A DNA stretch of 64,000 nt from Notolepis coatsorum (GCA_963971535.1 OZ020594.1:116285127-116349126), one strand, 5' to 3'. Numbered from the stretch's first letter, positions 23,355 through 37,467 are shown. Notes: generated by a model not told the origin, from the sequence alone. Translations and numbers: made by a program.

Positions 23355-24395
23355 TAGGGCTGGGCGATATGACGATATTATATAAATATCGGGTACAGTT
23401 CATTAACGATACACTTTTTCAACGTATCGTGGATATCGTGATGTTTTGCTCAAGAGGATTGTGTCGCGTCAATCTGTCCACACGTTACTCGTTCATATCT
23501 CAGCCTGTGCTGAGATATGCCCATTCCGCGGTCTGTTAATAAAGTTTTCAATCAGACAGATGTATGGAAAGGCTTTTATTATAACATTCGTTGTAGTAAA
23601 ATCATTATGCCTCATTTAGTCATCCTGTGAAGCACTGGTCTCCTACTCGACGGCCGCGGGGAGCTAACGTTAGTAGCTTTGTTGATGTTCAGCACACGGG
23701 ACATTCAGGAAGTCAAAAACTAAACGCTTGCCGATTGGTGCTAAGAACAGCAGGGCGGGTGCAAGCGGTGTGACGTCATTGGCAGACTCGACTGTCAATC
23801 AAAATGATTATGTTTCCGTCAGAATGAATGAATGAAAACTGTATTAAAAGGTTGCAGAATGGGTACAATACAGTACAGGAGGATGAAGACCAGAAAAAGA
23901 CTTTCGGCTTTTTTACATAAGGGTCCTCCATTTTCAATTCATCAAAACATTTAGAGACATACATATATACAGTAGTTTCATAAAAATGCTAAAATGCTAT
24001 TTATTGATTGATTGATTTAAAACTTTAACATATTGCAGAATGGGTACAGTACAGCTCAATACATACAATTGTTAAGGGGATGCAGACCAGAGAAAGACTT
24101 TAGTCTTGTTTACATCAGGGTCCCCCATTTTCAATTCATCATATTTCATATCTAAATCATATAATATCTCATATGCAATATATAATCTAATAATCTAAAT
24201 CTAATATAAAAATGCTAAATGCATGGGTATTTTATTTTGTCTTTAATGTTAGCTTGCAAACTCAAATACTGTCTTGGTAAGCCTCATAATGAATTGTTTG
24301 GGGTAAAAAAGAAAAACATCGTGATGTGTATCGTGTATCGCCGAAAGGTCAGAAAATATCGTGATACCATATTTAGGCCATATCGCCCAGCCCTA
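23355..24395. mobile_element. hAT-type non-autonomous element, array copy 4
   Basis: A 1,041-bp copy, 3,233 bp after copy 3, with the same junctions. A private change TTGCTCAAGAGG replaces TTGCCCAAGAGG near 23447. The satellite after it shares the TTCTAGAAGCATC variant with the block after copy 3, linking those two blocks. Confidence 0.9.
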
Positions 24396-26525
24396 TCTTA
24401 AACCCATTCTAGATCCATCTACCTCATCTCAAACCCATTCTAGATTAATCTACCTCATCTTAAACCCATTCTAGATGCATCTACCTCATCTCAAACCCAT
24501 TCTAGATGCATCTACCTCATCCTGAACCCATTCTAGAAGCATCTACCTCATCTCAAACCCATTCTAGATGCATCTACCTCATCTTAAACCCATTCTAGAT
24601 CCATCTACCTAATCTTAAACCCATTCTAGATCCATCTACCTCATCTAGATCCATCTACCTCATCTTAAACCCATTCTAGATGCATCTACGTCATCTTAAA
24701 CCCATTCTAGATGCATCTACCTCATATCAAACCCATTCTAGATCCATCTACCTCTCAAACCCATTCTAGATGCATCTACCTCATCTCAAACCCATTCTAG
24801 ATCCATCTACCTCTCAAACCCATTCTAGATCCATCTACCTCATCTCAAACCCATTATAGATCCATCTACCTCATCTTAAACCCATTCTAGATCCATCTAC
24901 CTCATCTCAAACCCATTCTAGATTAATCTACCTCATCTTAAACCCATTCTAGATGCATCTACCTCATCTCAAACCCATTCTAGATGCATCTACCTCATCC
25001 TAAACCCATTCTAGATGCATCTACCTCATCTCAAACCCATTCTAGATGCATCTACCTCATCTTAAACCCATTCTAGATCCATCTACCTAATCTTAAACCC
25101 ATTCTAGATCCATCTACCTCATCTAGATCCATCTACCTCATCTTAAACCCATTCTAGATGCATCTACGTCATCTTAAACCCATTCTAGATGCATCTACCT
25201 CATATCAAACCCATTCTAGATGCATCTACCTCATCTCAAACCCATTCTAGATCCATCTACCTCTCAAACCCATTCTAGATCCATCTACCTCATCTCAAAC
25301 CCATTATAGATCCATCTACCTCATCTTAAACCCATTCTAGATGCATCTATCTCATCTCAAACCTATTCTAGATCCATCTACCTCATCTAAAACCCATTCT
25401 AGATGAATCTACCTCATCTTAAACCCATTCTAGATGCATCTACCTCATCTCAAACCCATTCTAGGTGCATCTACCTCATCCTAAACCCATTCTAGATGCA
25501 TCTACCTCATCTCAAACCCATTATAGATCCATCTACCTCATCTTAAACCCATTCTAGATCCATCTACCTCATCTTAAACCCATTCTAGATCCATCTACCT
25601 CATCTTAAACCCATTCTAGATCCATCTACCTCATCTTAAACCCATTCTAGATCCATCTACCTCACCTTAAACCCATTCTAGATCCATCTACCTCATCTTA
25701 AACCCATTCTAGATGCATCTACCTCATCTCAAATCCATTCTAGATCCATCTACCTCATCTTAAACCCATTCTAGATCCATCCACCTCATCTCAAACCCAT
25801 TCTAGATTAATCTACCTCATCTTAAACCCATTCTAGATCCTTCTACCTCATCTAGATCCATCTACCTCATCTTAAACCCATTCTAGATACATCTACCTCA
25901 TATTAAACTCATTCTAGATGCATCTACCTCATATCAAACCCATTCTAGATGCATCTACCTCATCTCAAACCCATTCTAGATCCATCTACCTCTCAAACCC
26001 ATTCTAGATCCATCTACCTAATCTCAAACACATTATAGATCCATCTACCTCATCTTAAACCCATTCTAGATGCATCTACCTCATCTCAAACCCATTCTAG
26101 ATCCATCTACCTCATCTCAAACCCATTCTAGATGAATCTACCTCATCTTAAACCCATTCTAGATGCATCTACCTCATCTCAAACCCATTCTAGGTGCATC
26201 TACCTCATCCTAAACCCATTCTAGATGCATCTACCTCATCTCAAACCCATTCTAGATCCATCTACCTCATCTTAAACCCATTCTAGATCCATCTACCTCA
26301 TCTTAAACCCATTCTAGATCCATCTACCTCATCTTAAACCCATTCTAGATCCATCTACCTCATCTTAAACCCATTCTAGATCCATCTACCTCATCTTAAA
26401 CCCATTCTAGATCCATCTACCTCACCTTAAACCCATTCTAGATCCATCTACCTCATCTTAAACCCATTCTAGATGCATCTACCTCATCTCAAACCCATTC
26501 TAGATCCATCTACCTTATCTTAAAC

Positions 26526-27566
26526 TAGGGCTGGGCGATATGACGATATTATATAAATATCGGGTACAGTTCATTAACGATACACTTTTTCAACGTATCG
26601 TGGATATCGTGATGTTTTGCCCAAGAGGATTGTGTCGTGTCAATCTGTCCACACGTTACTCGTTCATATCTCAGCCTGTGCTGAGATATGCCCATTCCGC
26701 GGTCTGTTAATAAAGTTTTCAATCAGACAGATGTATGGAAAGGCTTTTATTATAACATTCGTTGTAGTAAAATCATTATGCCTCATTTAGTCATCCTGTG
26801 AAGCACTGGTCTCCTACTCGACGGCCGCGGGGAGCTAACGTTAGTAGCTTTGTTGATGTTCAGCACACGGGACATTCAGGAAGTCAAAAACTAAACGCTT
26901 GCCGATTGGTGCTAAGAACAGCAGGGCGGGTGCAAGCGGTGTGACGTCATTGGCAGACTCGACTGTCAATCAAAATGATTATGTTTCCGTCAGAATGAAT
27001 GAATGAAAACTGTATTAAAAGGTTGCAGAATGGGTACAATACAGTACAGGAGGATGAAGACCAGAAAAAGACTTTCGGCTTTTTTACATAAGGGTCCTCC
27101 ATTTTCAATTCATCAAAACATTTAGAGACATACATATATACAGTAGTTTCATAAAAATGCTAAAATGCTATTTATTGATTGATTGATTTAAAACTTTAAC
27201 ATATTGCAGAATGGGTACAGTACAGCTCAATACATACAATTGTTAAGGGGATGCAGACCAGAGAAAGACTTTAGTCTTGTTTACATCAGGGTCCCCCATT
27301 TTCAATTCATCATATTTCATATCTAAATCATATAATATCTCATATGCAATATATAATCTAATAATCTAAATCTAATATAAAAATGCTAAATGCATGGGTA
27401 TTTTATTTTGTCTTTAATGTTAGCTTGCAAACTCAAATACTGTCTTGGTAAGCCTCATAATGAATTGTTTGGGGTAAAAAAGAAAAACATCGTGATGTGT
27501 ATCGTGTATCGCCGAAAGGTCAGAAAATATCGTGATACCATATTTAGGCCATATCGCCCAGCCCTA
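26526..27566. mobile_element. hAT-type non-autonomous element, array copy 5
   Basis: A 1,041-bp copy, 3,171 bp after copy 4. It carries GTGTCGTGTC where most copies have GTGTCGCGTC (about 26630). It heads the first half of the 5,066-bp duplication. Confidence 0.9.
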
Positions 27567-30500
27567 TCTTAAACCCATTCTAGATCCATCTACCTCATCT
27601 CAAACCCATTCTAGATTAATCTACATCATCTTAAACCCATTCTAGATGCATCTACCTCATCTCAAACCCATTCTAGATGCATCTACCTCATCCTAAACCC
27701 ATTCTAGATGCATCTACCTCATCTCAAACCCATTCTAGATGCATCTACCTCATCTTAAACCCATTCTAGATCCATCTACCTAATCTTAAACCCATTCTAG
27801 ATCCATCTACCTCATCTAGATCCATCTACCTCATCTTAAACCCATTCTAGATGCATCTACGTCATCTTAAACCCATTCTAGATGCATCTACCTCATATCA
27901 AACCCATTCTAGATGCATCTACCTCATCTCAAACCCATTCTAGATCCATCTACCTCTCAAACCCATTCTAGATCCATCTACCTCATCTCAAACCCATTCT
28001 AGATCCATCTACCTCATCTTAAACCCATTCTAGATCCATCTACCTCATCTTAAACCCATTCTAGATCCATCTACCTCATCTCAAACCCATTCTAGATTAA
28101 TCTACCTCATCTTAAACCCATTCTAGATGCATCTACCTCATCTCAAACCCATTCTAGATGCATCTACCTCATCCTAAACCCATTCTAGATGCATCTACCT
28201 CATCTCAAACCCATTCTAGATGCATCTACCTCATCTTAAACCCATTCTAGATCCATCTACCTAATCTTAAACCCATTCTAGATCCATCTACCTCATCTAG
28301 ATCCATCTACCTCATCTTAAACCCATTCTAGATTCATCTACCTCATCTTAAACCCATTCTAGATGCATCTACCTCATATCAAACCCATTCTAGATGCATC
28401 TACCTCATCTCAAACCCATTCTAGATCCATCTACCTCTCAAACCCATTCTAGATCCATCTACCTCATCTCAAACCCATTATAGATCCATCTACCTCATCT
28501 TAAACCCATTCTAGATGCATCTATCTCATCTCAAACCTATTCTAGATCCATCTACCTCATCTCAAACCCATTCTAGATGAATCTACCTCATCTTAAACCC
28601 ATTCTAGATGCATCTACCTCATCTCAAACCCATTCTAGGTGCATCTACCTCATCCTAAACCCATTCTAGATGCATCTACCTCATCTCAAACCCATTATAG
28701 ATCCATCTACCTCATCTTAAACCCATTCTAGATCCATCTACCTCATCTTAAACCCATTCTAGATCCATCTGCCTCATCTTAAACCCATTCTAGATCCATC
28801 TACCTCATCTTAAACCCATTCTAGATCCATCTACCTCATCTTAAACCCATTCTAGATCCATCTACCTCACCTTAAACCCATTCTAGATCCATCTACCTCA
28901 TCTTAAACCCATTCTAGATGCATCTACCTCATCTCAAATCCATTCTAGATCCATCTACCTCATCTCAAACCCATTCTAGATTAATCTACCTCATCTTAAA
29001 CCCATTCTAGATGCATCTACCTCATCTCAAACCCATTCTAGATGCATCTACCTCATCCTAAACCCATTCTAGATGCATCTACCTCATCTCAAACCCATTC
29101 TAGATCCATCTACCTCATCTTAAACCCATTCTAGATCCATCTACCTCATCTTAAACCCATTCTAGATCCATCTACCTCATCTAGATCCATCTACCTCATC
29201 TTAAACCCATTCTAGATGCATCTACCTCATCTTAAACCCATTCTAGATGCATCTACCTCATATCAAACCCATTCTAGATGCATCTACCTCATCTCAAACC
29301 CATTCTAGATCCATCTACCTCTCAAACCCATTCTAGATCCATCTACCTCATCTCAAACCCATTATAGATCCATCTACCTCATATTAAACCCATTCTAGAT
29401 GCATCTACCTCATCTCAAACCTATTCTAGATCCATCTACCTCATCTCAAACCCATTCTAGATGAATCTACCTCATCTTAAACCCATTCTAGATGCATCTA
29501 CCTCATCTCAAACCCATTCTAGATGCATCTACCTCATCCTAAACACATTCTAGATGCATCTACCTCATCTCAAACCCATTCTAGACCCATCTACCTCATC
29601 TTAAACCCATTCTAGATCCATCTACCTCATCTTAAACCCATTCTAGATCCATCTACCTCATCTTAAACCCATTCTAGATCCATCTACCTCACCTTAAACC
29701 CATTCTAGATCCATCTACCTCATCTTAAACCCATTCTAGATGCATCTACCTCATCTCAAACCCATTCTAGATCCATCTACCTCATCTTAAACCCATTCTA
29801 GATCCATCTACCTCATCTCAAACCCATTCTAGATTAATCTACCTCATCTTAAACCCATTCTAGATGCATCTACCGCATCTCAAACCCATTCTAGATGCAT
29901 CTACCTCATCCTAAACCCATTCTAGATGCATCTACCTCATCTCAAACCCATTCTAGATCCATCTACCTCATCTTAAACCCATTCTAGATGCATCTACCTC
30001 ATCTTAAACCCATTCTAGATCCATCTACCTTATCTTAAACCCATTCTAGATCCATCTACCTCATCTTAAACCCATTCTAGATGCATCTACCTCATCTCAA
30101 ACCCATTCTAGATCCATCTACCTCATCTTAAACCCATTCTAGATCCATCTACCTCATCTAGATCCATCTACCTCATCTTAAACCCATTCTAGATGCATCT
30201 ACGTCATCTTAAACCCATTCTAGATGCATCTACCTCATATCAAACCCATTCTAGATGCATCTACCTCATCTCAAACCCATTCTAGATCCATCTACCTCTC
30301 AAACCCATTCTAGATCCATCTACCTCATCTCAAACCCATTATAGATCCATCTACCTCATCTTAAACCCATTCTAGATGCATCTATCTCATCTCAAACCTA
30401 TTCTAGATCCATCTACCTCATCTAAAACCCATTCTAGATGAATCTACCTCATCTTAAACCCATTCTAGATGCATCTACCTCATCTCAAACCCATTCTAGG

Positions 30501-31591
30501 TGCATCTACCTCATCCTAAACCCATTCTAGATGCATCTACCTCATCTCAAACCCATTATAGATCCATCTACCTCATCTTAAACCCATTCTAGATCCATCT
30601 ACCTCATCTTAAACCCATTCTAGATCCATCTACCTCATCTTAAACCCATTCTAGATCAATCTACCTCATCTTAAACCCATTCTAGATCCATCTACCTCAT
30701 CTTAAACCCATTCTAGATCCATCTACCTCACCTTAAACCCATTCTAGATCCATCTACCTCATCTTAAACCCATTCTAGATGCATCTACCTCATCTCAAAT
30801 CCATTCTAGATCCATCTACCTCATCTTAAACCCATTCTAGATCCATCCACCTCATCTCAAACCCATTCTAGATGAATCTACCTCATCTTAAACCCATTCT
30901 AGATCCTTCTACCTCATCTAGATCCATCTACCTCATCTTAAACCCATTCTAGATACATCTACCTCATATTAAACTCATTCTAGATGCATCTACCTCATAT
31001 CAAACCCATTCTAGATGCATCTACCTCATCTCAAACCCATTCTAGATCCATCTACCTCTCAAACCCATTCTAGATCCATCTACCTAATCTCAAACACATT
31101 ATAGATCCATCTACCTCATCTTAAACCCATTCTAGATGCATCTACCTCATCTCAAACCCATTCTAGATCCATCTACCTCATCTCAAACCCATTCTAGATG
31201 AATCTACCTCATCTTAAACCCATTCTAGATGCATCTACCTCATCTCAAACCCATTCTAGGTGCATCTACCTCATCCTAAACCCATTCTAGATGCATCTAC
31301 CTCATCTCAAACCCATTCTAGATCCATCTACCTCATCTTAAACCCATTCTAGATCCATCTACCTCATCTTAAACCCATTCTAGATCCATCTACCTCATCT
31401 TAAACCCATTCTAGATCCATCTACCTCATCTTAAACCCATTCTAGATCCATCTACCTCATCTTAAACCCATTCTAGATCCATCTACCTCACCTTAAACCC
31501 ATTCTAGATCCATCTACCTCATCTTAAACCCATTCTAGATGCATCTACCTCATCTCAAACCCATTCTAGATCCATCTACCTTATCTTAAAC

Positions 31592-32632
31592 TAGGGCTGG
31601 GCGATATGACGATATTATATAAATATCGGGTACAGTTCATTAACGATACACTTTTTCAACGTATCGTGGATATCGTGATGTTTTGCCCAAGAGGATTGTG
31701 TCGCGTCAATCTGTCCACACGTTACTCGTTCATATCTCAGCCTGTGCTGAGATATGCCCATTCCGCGGTCTGTTAATAAAGTTTTCAATCAGACAGATGT
31801 ATGGAAAGGCTTTTATTATAACATTCGTTGTAGTAAAATCATTATGCCTCATTTAGTCATCCTGTGAAGCACTGGTCTCCTACTCGACGGCCGCGGGGAG
31901 CTAACGTTAGTAGCTTTGTTGATGTTCAGCACACGGGACATTCAGGAAGTCAAAAACTAAACGCTTGCCGATTGGTGCTAAGAACAGCAGGGCGGGTGCA
32001 AGCGGTGTGACGTCATTGGCAGACTCGACTGTCAATCAAAATGATTATGTTTCCGTCAGAATGAATGAATGAAAACTGTATTAAAAGGTTGCAGAATGGG
32101 TACAATACAGTACAGGAGGATGAAGACCAGAAAAAGACTTTCGGCTTTTTTACATAAGGGTCCTCCATTTTCAATTCATCAAAACATTTAGAGACATACA
32201 TATATACAGTAGTTTCATAAAAATGCTAAAATGCTATTTATTGATTGATTGATTTAAAACTTTAACATATTGCAGAATGGGTACAGTACAGCTCAATACA
32301 TACAATTGTTAAGGGGATGCAGACCAGAGAAAGACTTTAGTCTTGTTTACATCAGGGTCCCCCATTTTCAATTCATCATATTTCATATCTAAATCATATA
32401 ATATCTCATATGCAATATATAATCTAATAATCTAAATCTAATATAAAAATGCTAAATGCATGGGTATTTTATTTTGTCTTTAATGTTAGCTTGCAAACTC
32501 AAATACTGTCTTGGTAAGCCTCATAATGAATTGTTTGGGGTAAAAAAGAAAAACATCGTGATGTGTATCGTGTATCGCCGAAAGGTCAGAAAATATCGTG
32601 ATACCATATTTAGGCCATATCGCCCAGCCCTA
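31592..32632. mobile_element. hAT-type non-autonomous element, array copy 6
   Basis: A 1,041-bp copy exactly 5,066 bp after copy 5, with the same termini, target duplication and flanks. It heads the second half of the large duplication, whose downstream satellite runs to the end of the array at about 35238. Confidence 0.9.
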
Positions 32633-35238
32633 TCTTAAACCCATTCTAGATCCATCTACCTCATCTCAAACCCATTCTAGATTAATCTACATCATCTTAA
32701 ACCCATTCTAGATGCATCTACCTCATCTCAAACCCATTCTAGATGCATCTACCTCATCCTAAACCCATTCTAGATGCATCTACCTCATCTCAAACCCATT
32801 CTAGATGCATCTACCTCATCTTAAACCCATTCTAGATCCATCTACCTAATCTTAAACCCATTCTAGATCCATCTACCTCATCTAGATCCATCTACCTCAT
32901 CTTAAACCCATTCTAGATGCATCTACGTCATCTTAAACCCATTCTAGATGCATCTACCTCATATCAAACCCATTCTAGATGCATCTACCTCATCTCAAAC
33001 CCATTCTAGATCCATCTACCTCTCAAACCCATTCTAGATCCATCTACCTCATCTCAAACCCATTCTAGATCCATCTACCTCATCTTAAACCCATTCTAGA
33101 TCCATCTACCTCATCTTAAACCCATTCTAGATCCATCTACCTCATCTCAAACCCATTCTAGATTAATCTACCTCATCTTAAACCCATTCTAGATGCATCT
33201 ACCTCATCTCAAACCCATTCTAGATGCATCTACCTCATCCTAAACCCATTCTAGATGCATCTACCTCATCTCAAACCCATTCTAGATGCATCTACCTCAT
33301 CTTAAACCCATTCTAGATCCATCTACCTAATCTTAAACCCATTCTAGATCCATCTACCTCATCTAGATCCATCTACCTCATCTTAAACCCATTCTAGATT
33401 CATCTACCTCATCTTAAACCCATTCTAGATGCATCTACCTCATATCAAACCCATTCTAGATGCATCTACCTCATCTCAAACCCATTCTAGATCCATCTAC
33501 CTCTCAAACCCATTCTAGATCCATCTACCTCATCTCAAACCCATTATAGATCCATCTACCTCATCTTAAACCCATTCTAGATGCATCTATCTCATCTCAA
33601 ACCTATTCTAGATCCATCTACCTCATCTCAAACCCATTCTAGATGAATCTACCTCATCTTAAACCCATTCTAGATGCATCTACCTCATCTCAAACCCATT
33701 CTAGGTGCATCTACCTCATCCTAAACCCATTCTAGATGCATCTACCTCATCTCAAACCCATTATAGATCCATCTACCTCATCTTAAACCCATTCTAGATC
33801 CATCTACCTCATCTTAAACCCATTCTAGATCCATCTACCTCATCTTAAACCCATTCTAGATCCATCTACCTCATCTTAAACCCATTCTAGATCCATCTAC
33901 CTCATCTTAAACCCATTCTAGATCCATCTACCTCACCTTAAACCCATTCTAGATCCATCTACCTCATCTTAAACCCATTCTAGATGCATCTACCTCATCT
34001 CAAATCCAATCTAGATCCATCTACCTCATCTCAAACCCATTCTAGATTAATCTACCTCATCTTAAACCCATTCTAGATGCATCTACCTCATCTCAAACCC
34101 ATTCTAGATGCATCTACCTCATCCTAAACCCATTCTAGATGCATCTACCTCATCTCAAACCCATTCTAGATCCATCTACCTCATCTTAAACCCATTCTAG
34201 ATCCATCTACCTCATCTTAAACCCATTCTAGATCCATCTACCTCATCTAGATCCATCTACCTCATCTTAAACCCATTCTAGATGCATCTACCTCATCTTA
34301 AACCCATTCTAGATGCATCTACCTCATATCAAACCCATTCTAGATGCATCTACCTCATCTCAAACCCATTCTAGATCCATCTACCTCTCAAACCCATTCT
34401 AGATCCATCTACCTCATCTCAAACCCATTATAGATCCATCTACCTCATCTTAAACCCATTCTAGATGCATCTACCTCATCTCAAACCTATTCTAGATCCA
34501 TCTACCTCATCTCAAACCCATTCTAGATGAATCTACCTCATCTTAAACCCATTCTAGATGCATCTACCTCATCTCAAACCCATTCTAGATGCATCTACCT
34601 CATCCTAAACACATTCTAGATGCATCTACCTCATCTCAAACCCATTCTAGACCCATCTACCTCATCTTAAACCCATTCTAGATCCATCTACCTCATCTTA
34701 AACCCATTCTAGATCCATCTACCTCATCTTAAACCCATTCTAGATCCATCTACCTCACCTTAAACCCATTCTAGATCCATCTACCTCATCTTAAACCCAT
34801 TCTAGATGCATCTACCTCATCTCAAACCCATTCTAGATCCATCTACCTCATCTTAAACCCATTCTAGATCCATCTACCTCATCTCAAACCCATTCTAGAT
34901 TAATCTACCTCATCTTAAACCCATTCTAGATGCATCTACCTCATCTCAAACCCATTCTAGATGCATCTACCTCATCCTAAACCCATTCTAGATGCATCTA
35001 CCTCATCTCAAACCCATTCTAGATCCATCTACCTCATCTTAAACCCATTCTAGATGCATCTACCTCATCTTAAACCCATTCTAGATCCATCTACCTTATC
35101 TTAAACCCATTCTAGATCCATCTACCTCATCTTAAACCCATTCTAGATGCATCTACCTCATCTCAAACCCATTCTAGATCCATCTACCTCATCTTAAACC
35201 CATTCTAGATCCATCTACCTCATCTTAAACCCATTCTA

Positions 35239-35968
35239 GTAGGATGCTGCTATAGACCACCGGGCTCAAATACTCAGTACCTGGAGGATATATGCACACA
35301 TTTGCAGACAGTTACTGACATCAACAGTGAAATATATTTTGTTGGGCACCTGTCGACCTGAACATAGACTGGTTCTCTAAAACAAGTACACTGAAAAAGA
35401 AGTTAAAGGATGCAGCCAGTGTCTGTAATCTGTCACAGATTGTGCATTTACCCACAAGAGTTAATAGCAGGGGCATGGGAAGATCCTCCTCTACTTGTAT
35501 AGATCATGTTTTACTAACTCTATTGATATGTGTTCAAAGGTTGTATCGGTACCAATAGGCTTTAGTGATCATAATATCATTGCAATGGCAAGGAAAACTA
35601 AGGTGGCAAAAGCTGGGCCTACGGTAATTTACAAAATAATGTAAAAACATTTTTGTGAAAATGCATTTGTTGAAGATCCGAACAAGATAGAGTGGGATAG
35701 TGTGGTTAAATTAACTCAGAAGGCCTTACAATTATTTATGAAATAGTTTTTAACCATCTGTGACAAACATGCACCTGTGAGGAAATTAACCATCAGAGCA
35801 GCAAAAGCCCCCTGGCTTGATTTGGAGTTAAGAAGGTGTAGTATGACGGAGAGGGAACCACTGAAAAAAACTGCTATTACATCTGGCAGCTCAGATGATT
35901 GGCAGGCTTACCGTTCAATGAGGAACAAAGTCACAAAAATGAAACTCAAAAGAAAAAACAATACTACC
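35239..35968 (+). pseudogene. LINE endonuclease and linker, 5' half of a split copy
   Basis: Fragments in several frames read YLEDICTHLQTVTDINSEIY, NIDWFSKTSTLKKKLKDA, LSQIVHLPTRVNSRG and SSSTCIDHVLLT. After a further frame change FSDHNIIAMARKTKVAK appears. This is the C-terminal half of an APE-type endonuclease, including the SDHN catalytic motif of fish CR1/Rex-group LINEs. It is followed by the linker HAPVRKLTIRAAKAPWL. Stops and frameshifts show that it is dead. The copy begins abruptly at the satellite edge and is interrupted at 35968 by the BEL element, resuming at 45079. Confidence 0.8.
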
Positions 35969-37402
35969 TGTTGTGAAGGGCCAGATTAAACCGAATATAT
36001 ATATTTATTTATATATATATATTTAATTGTATTTGTATATTCTCTAATATTCCCTGATATCCCTTGTATATTCCTTGTACAATATGCATTGAATATCCAT
36101 TCTAGCCTACTGAACATCCCATAATAGTCTCCATTCTACTATTGGTCGAGACCTTGGTGCCAGGCTGCCATACCCCTCAGACCCAGTTCAAACGTACCGC
36201 TCCACATGTACGAACAAGTCCTAGTTCCGCGTAGGAATCTGACTACCGCACCACTAATGGGACTATTTGTTCATAGTGCGTATATATACTGCGCTACTAA
36301 AGTAGGACTTCCTTTTCAGTCCAGTTTCTTACCCTCCAATAGAGTCACAGACGTAAAGCCTCCCCGCGACGCCACGTGTGGGAGTAAGGCCAAGTTCGCC
36401 TACCATCGGTATTGAGACATCGTGTATATTAATATTTGAATAGTCATATTTGGCACTATATCGTCGAGTTGGACGTAGTCTATTAAGCTAATAATAGTCT
36501 GTTAATATATAGTGCTTCGTGCGGTGAGAATACTACCGTAGTCAGTACCCCATCGTTTCGGGCAGAGAACTGGCTGCTTACCCAGGGTGGTTGACCCCAC
36601 GTGAAGCTGCACCCGAGGAGCCCCAGAGCCGACGAGCGAGTGGACCTGTATACCGGATTATTCTACCGACGACAGCCCGCCTTCCCAGGCACGGATTATG
36701 CTTTGTATACATTGATTATTCCATGGATAAAGACCCCCGACACTGCCGTGTGTTGGAACCCCCCCCCCTGGAGAGGACGCAAGGTGAGGAGACGCTCTGC
36801 AAGACGAGGTCGCTTCACGTCTCTCCTCCGTGGACCGGATGACGCCGGCCCACAAAGAGTCCACCTGCTTTCATCTGTGGTCCAAGGATCGCCGGCGCAT
36901 TGAACGGCACTACAGTGGGTTCACCTGGGATACCCTTGGCCGGATGAGGCAGCCGGATTCTACCCCCCCCCCCCTTCCTACTCCTGTCGGCTTACAAGCG
37001 ACCGGATTAACCCCCTCTAGTGTATCCAGTATATAATCATTAAAGTATCATTGCTGTTATTCCTTAAACTATTCCAGGTCGTATATGTACCACCTGCGCC
37101 TTCAGAGATTGGACATTCTCTATTGATATACCGACGAATACTCTTGCCATAAAAGTGCATACTAATTCCATTCATAAATGTGATTGATTTGATTAAGTGC
37201 TTGCTCTACACACCATCGCTGTGTAGAAATAAAGACCTATTTCTAATTCGTACATTTGTGTTGGATCCGTTTCATCTACGTGACAGTGTTCATCATAATA
37301 TATTTATGCCGTGTACTGGGTGGCCGAATATTAAGTACAAAGGTAGTGGTAGTAAGTATCATATCTAGTAATACAGTCAGGGAATTGTACCCCTCAGTTA
37401 AA
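35969..37402 (+). repeat. BEL 5' LTR
   Basis: It begins TGTTGTGAAGGGCCAG. TATATATA-type sequence lies near 36280, in a plausible promoter position. AATAAA at about 37228-37233 is the likely polyadenylation signal. The inner end reads CAGTTAAA where the 3' LTR has CAGTTACA. A run of 12 C at about 36963-36974 is a length difference from the other LTR. Confidence 0.93.
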
Positions 37403-37404
37403 AT

Positions 37405-37421
37405 TGGTCCTTCGAGCCGGA
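37405..37421 (+). promoter_or_regulatory. Primer-binding site (tRNA-Arg type)
   Basis: TGGTCCTTCGAGCCGGA begins three bases after the 5' LTR. It is complementary to a tRNA 3' end of the form TCCGGCTCGAAGGACCA, as in arginine tRNAs. Minus-strand cDNA synthesis would start here. Confidence 0.85.
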
Positions 37422-37467
37422 TGGTAATTAGTGTAATATTAATATAGTGTTAATATTGAAATGGCCT

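Larger units (their letters stand above)
26526..35236. repeat. 5,066-bp tandem segmental duplication within the array
   Basis: Rare satellite variants downstream of hAT copies 5 and 6 recur at exactly 5,066 bp. CTACATCATC is at 27621 and 32687, and CTAGACCCATCT is at 29581 and 34647. A GATTCATCTACCTCATC variant also appears in both halves. The first unit is 26526-31591. The second starts at 31592 and is cut off at 35236 by the array edge. Few differences separate the halves, so the event is recent. Confidence 0.88.
13527..35238 (+). repeat. 31-bp satellite array (about 22 kb including six hAT passengers)
   Basis: The unit is ATTCTAGATCCATCTACCTC followed by ATCTTAAACCC (31 bp). Most units carry TCTAGA, the XbaI recognition sequence. 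Variants differ at a few fixed places: GATCC, GATGC, GATTA or GATGA after the TCTA; CTTAAA or CTCAAA; CATTCT or CATTAT. Two shortened forms also recur: CTACCTCTCAAACC, and CATCTAGATCC fused units. These variants recur in the same order in separate blocks, so the array has higher-order structure. Six hAT-type elements interrupt it. No spacers separate the units, so it is a satellite and not a CRISPR array. Confidence 0.95.

Noticed and set aside
14626..32638. Repeated 60- and 62-codon ORFs (MHGYFILSLMLACK.. and MYVSKCFDELKM..) as conserved genes
   Set aside because: They occur only because the same hAT element is present six times. The frames cross retroposon tails and the terminal repeat, and they show no protein family pattern.
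13527..35238. 31-bp repeats resembling CRISPR direct repeats
   Set aside because: The units are contiguous with no unique spacers, and the context is animal DNA with retrotransposons. It is a satellite.
36001..36020. TATATA-rich start of the BEL LTR as a host promoter
   Set aside because: It is part of the LTR and present in both copies. There is no downstream host exon.
36206..36903. Short ORFs in the BEL LTRs
   Set aside because: They are present in both LTRs simply because the LTRs are identical. There is no Kozak context or domain, and an LTR promoter and leader function is sufficient.
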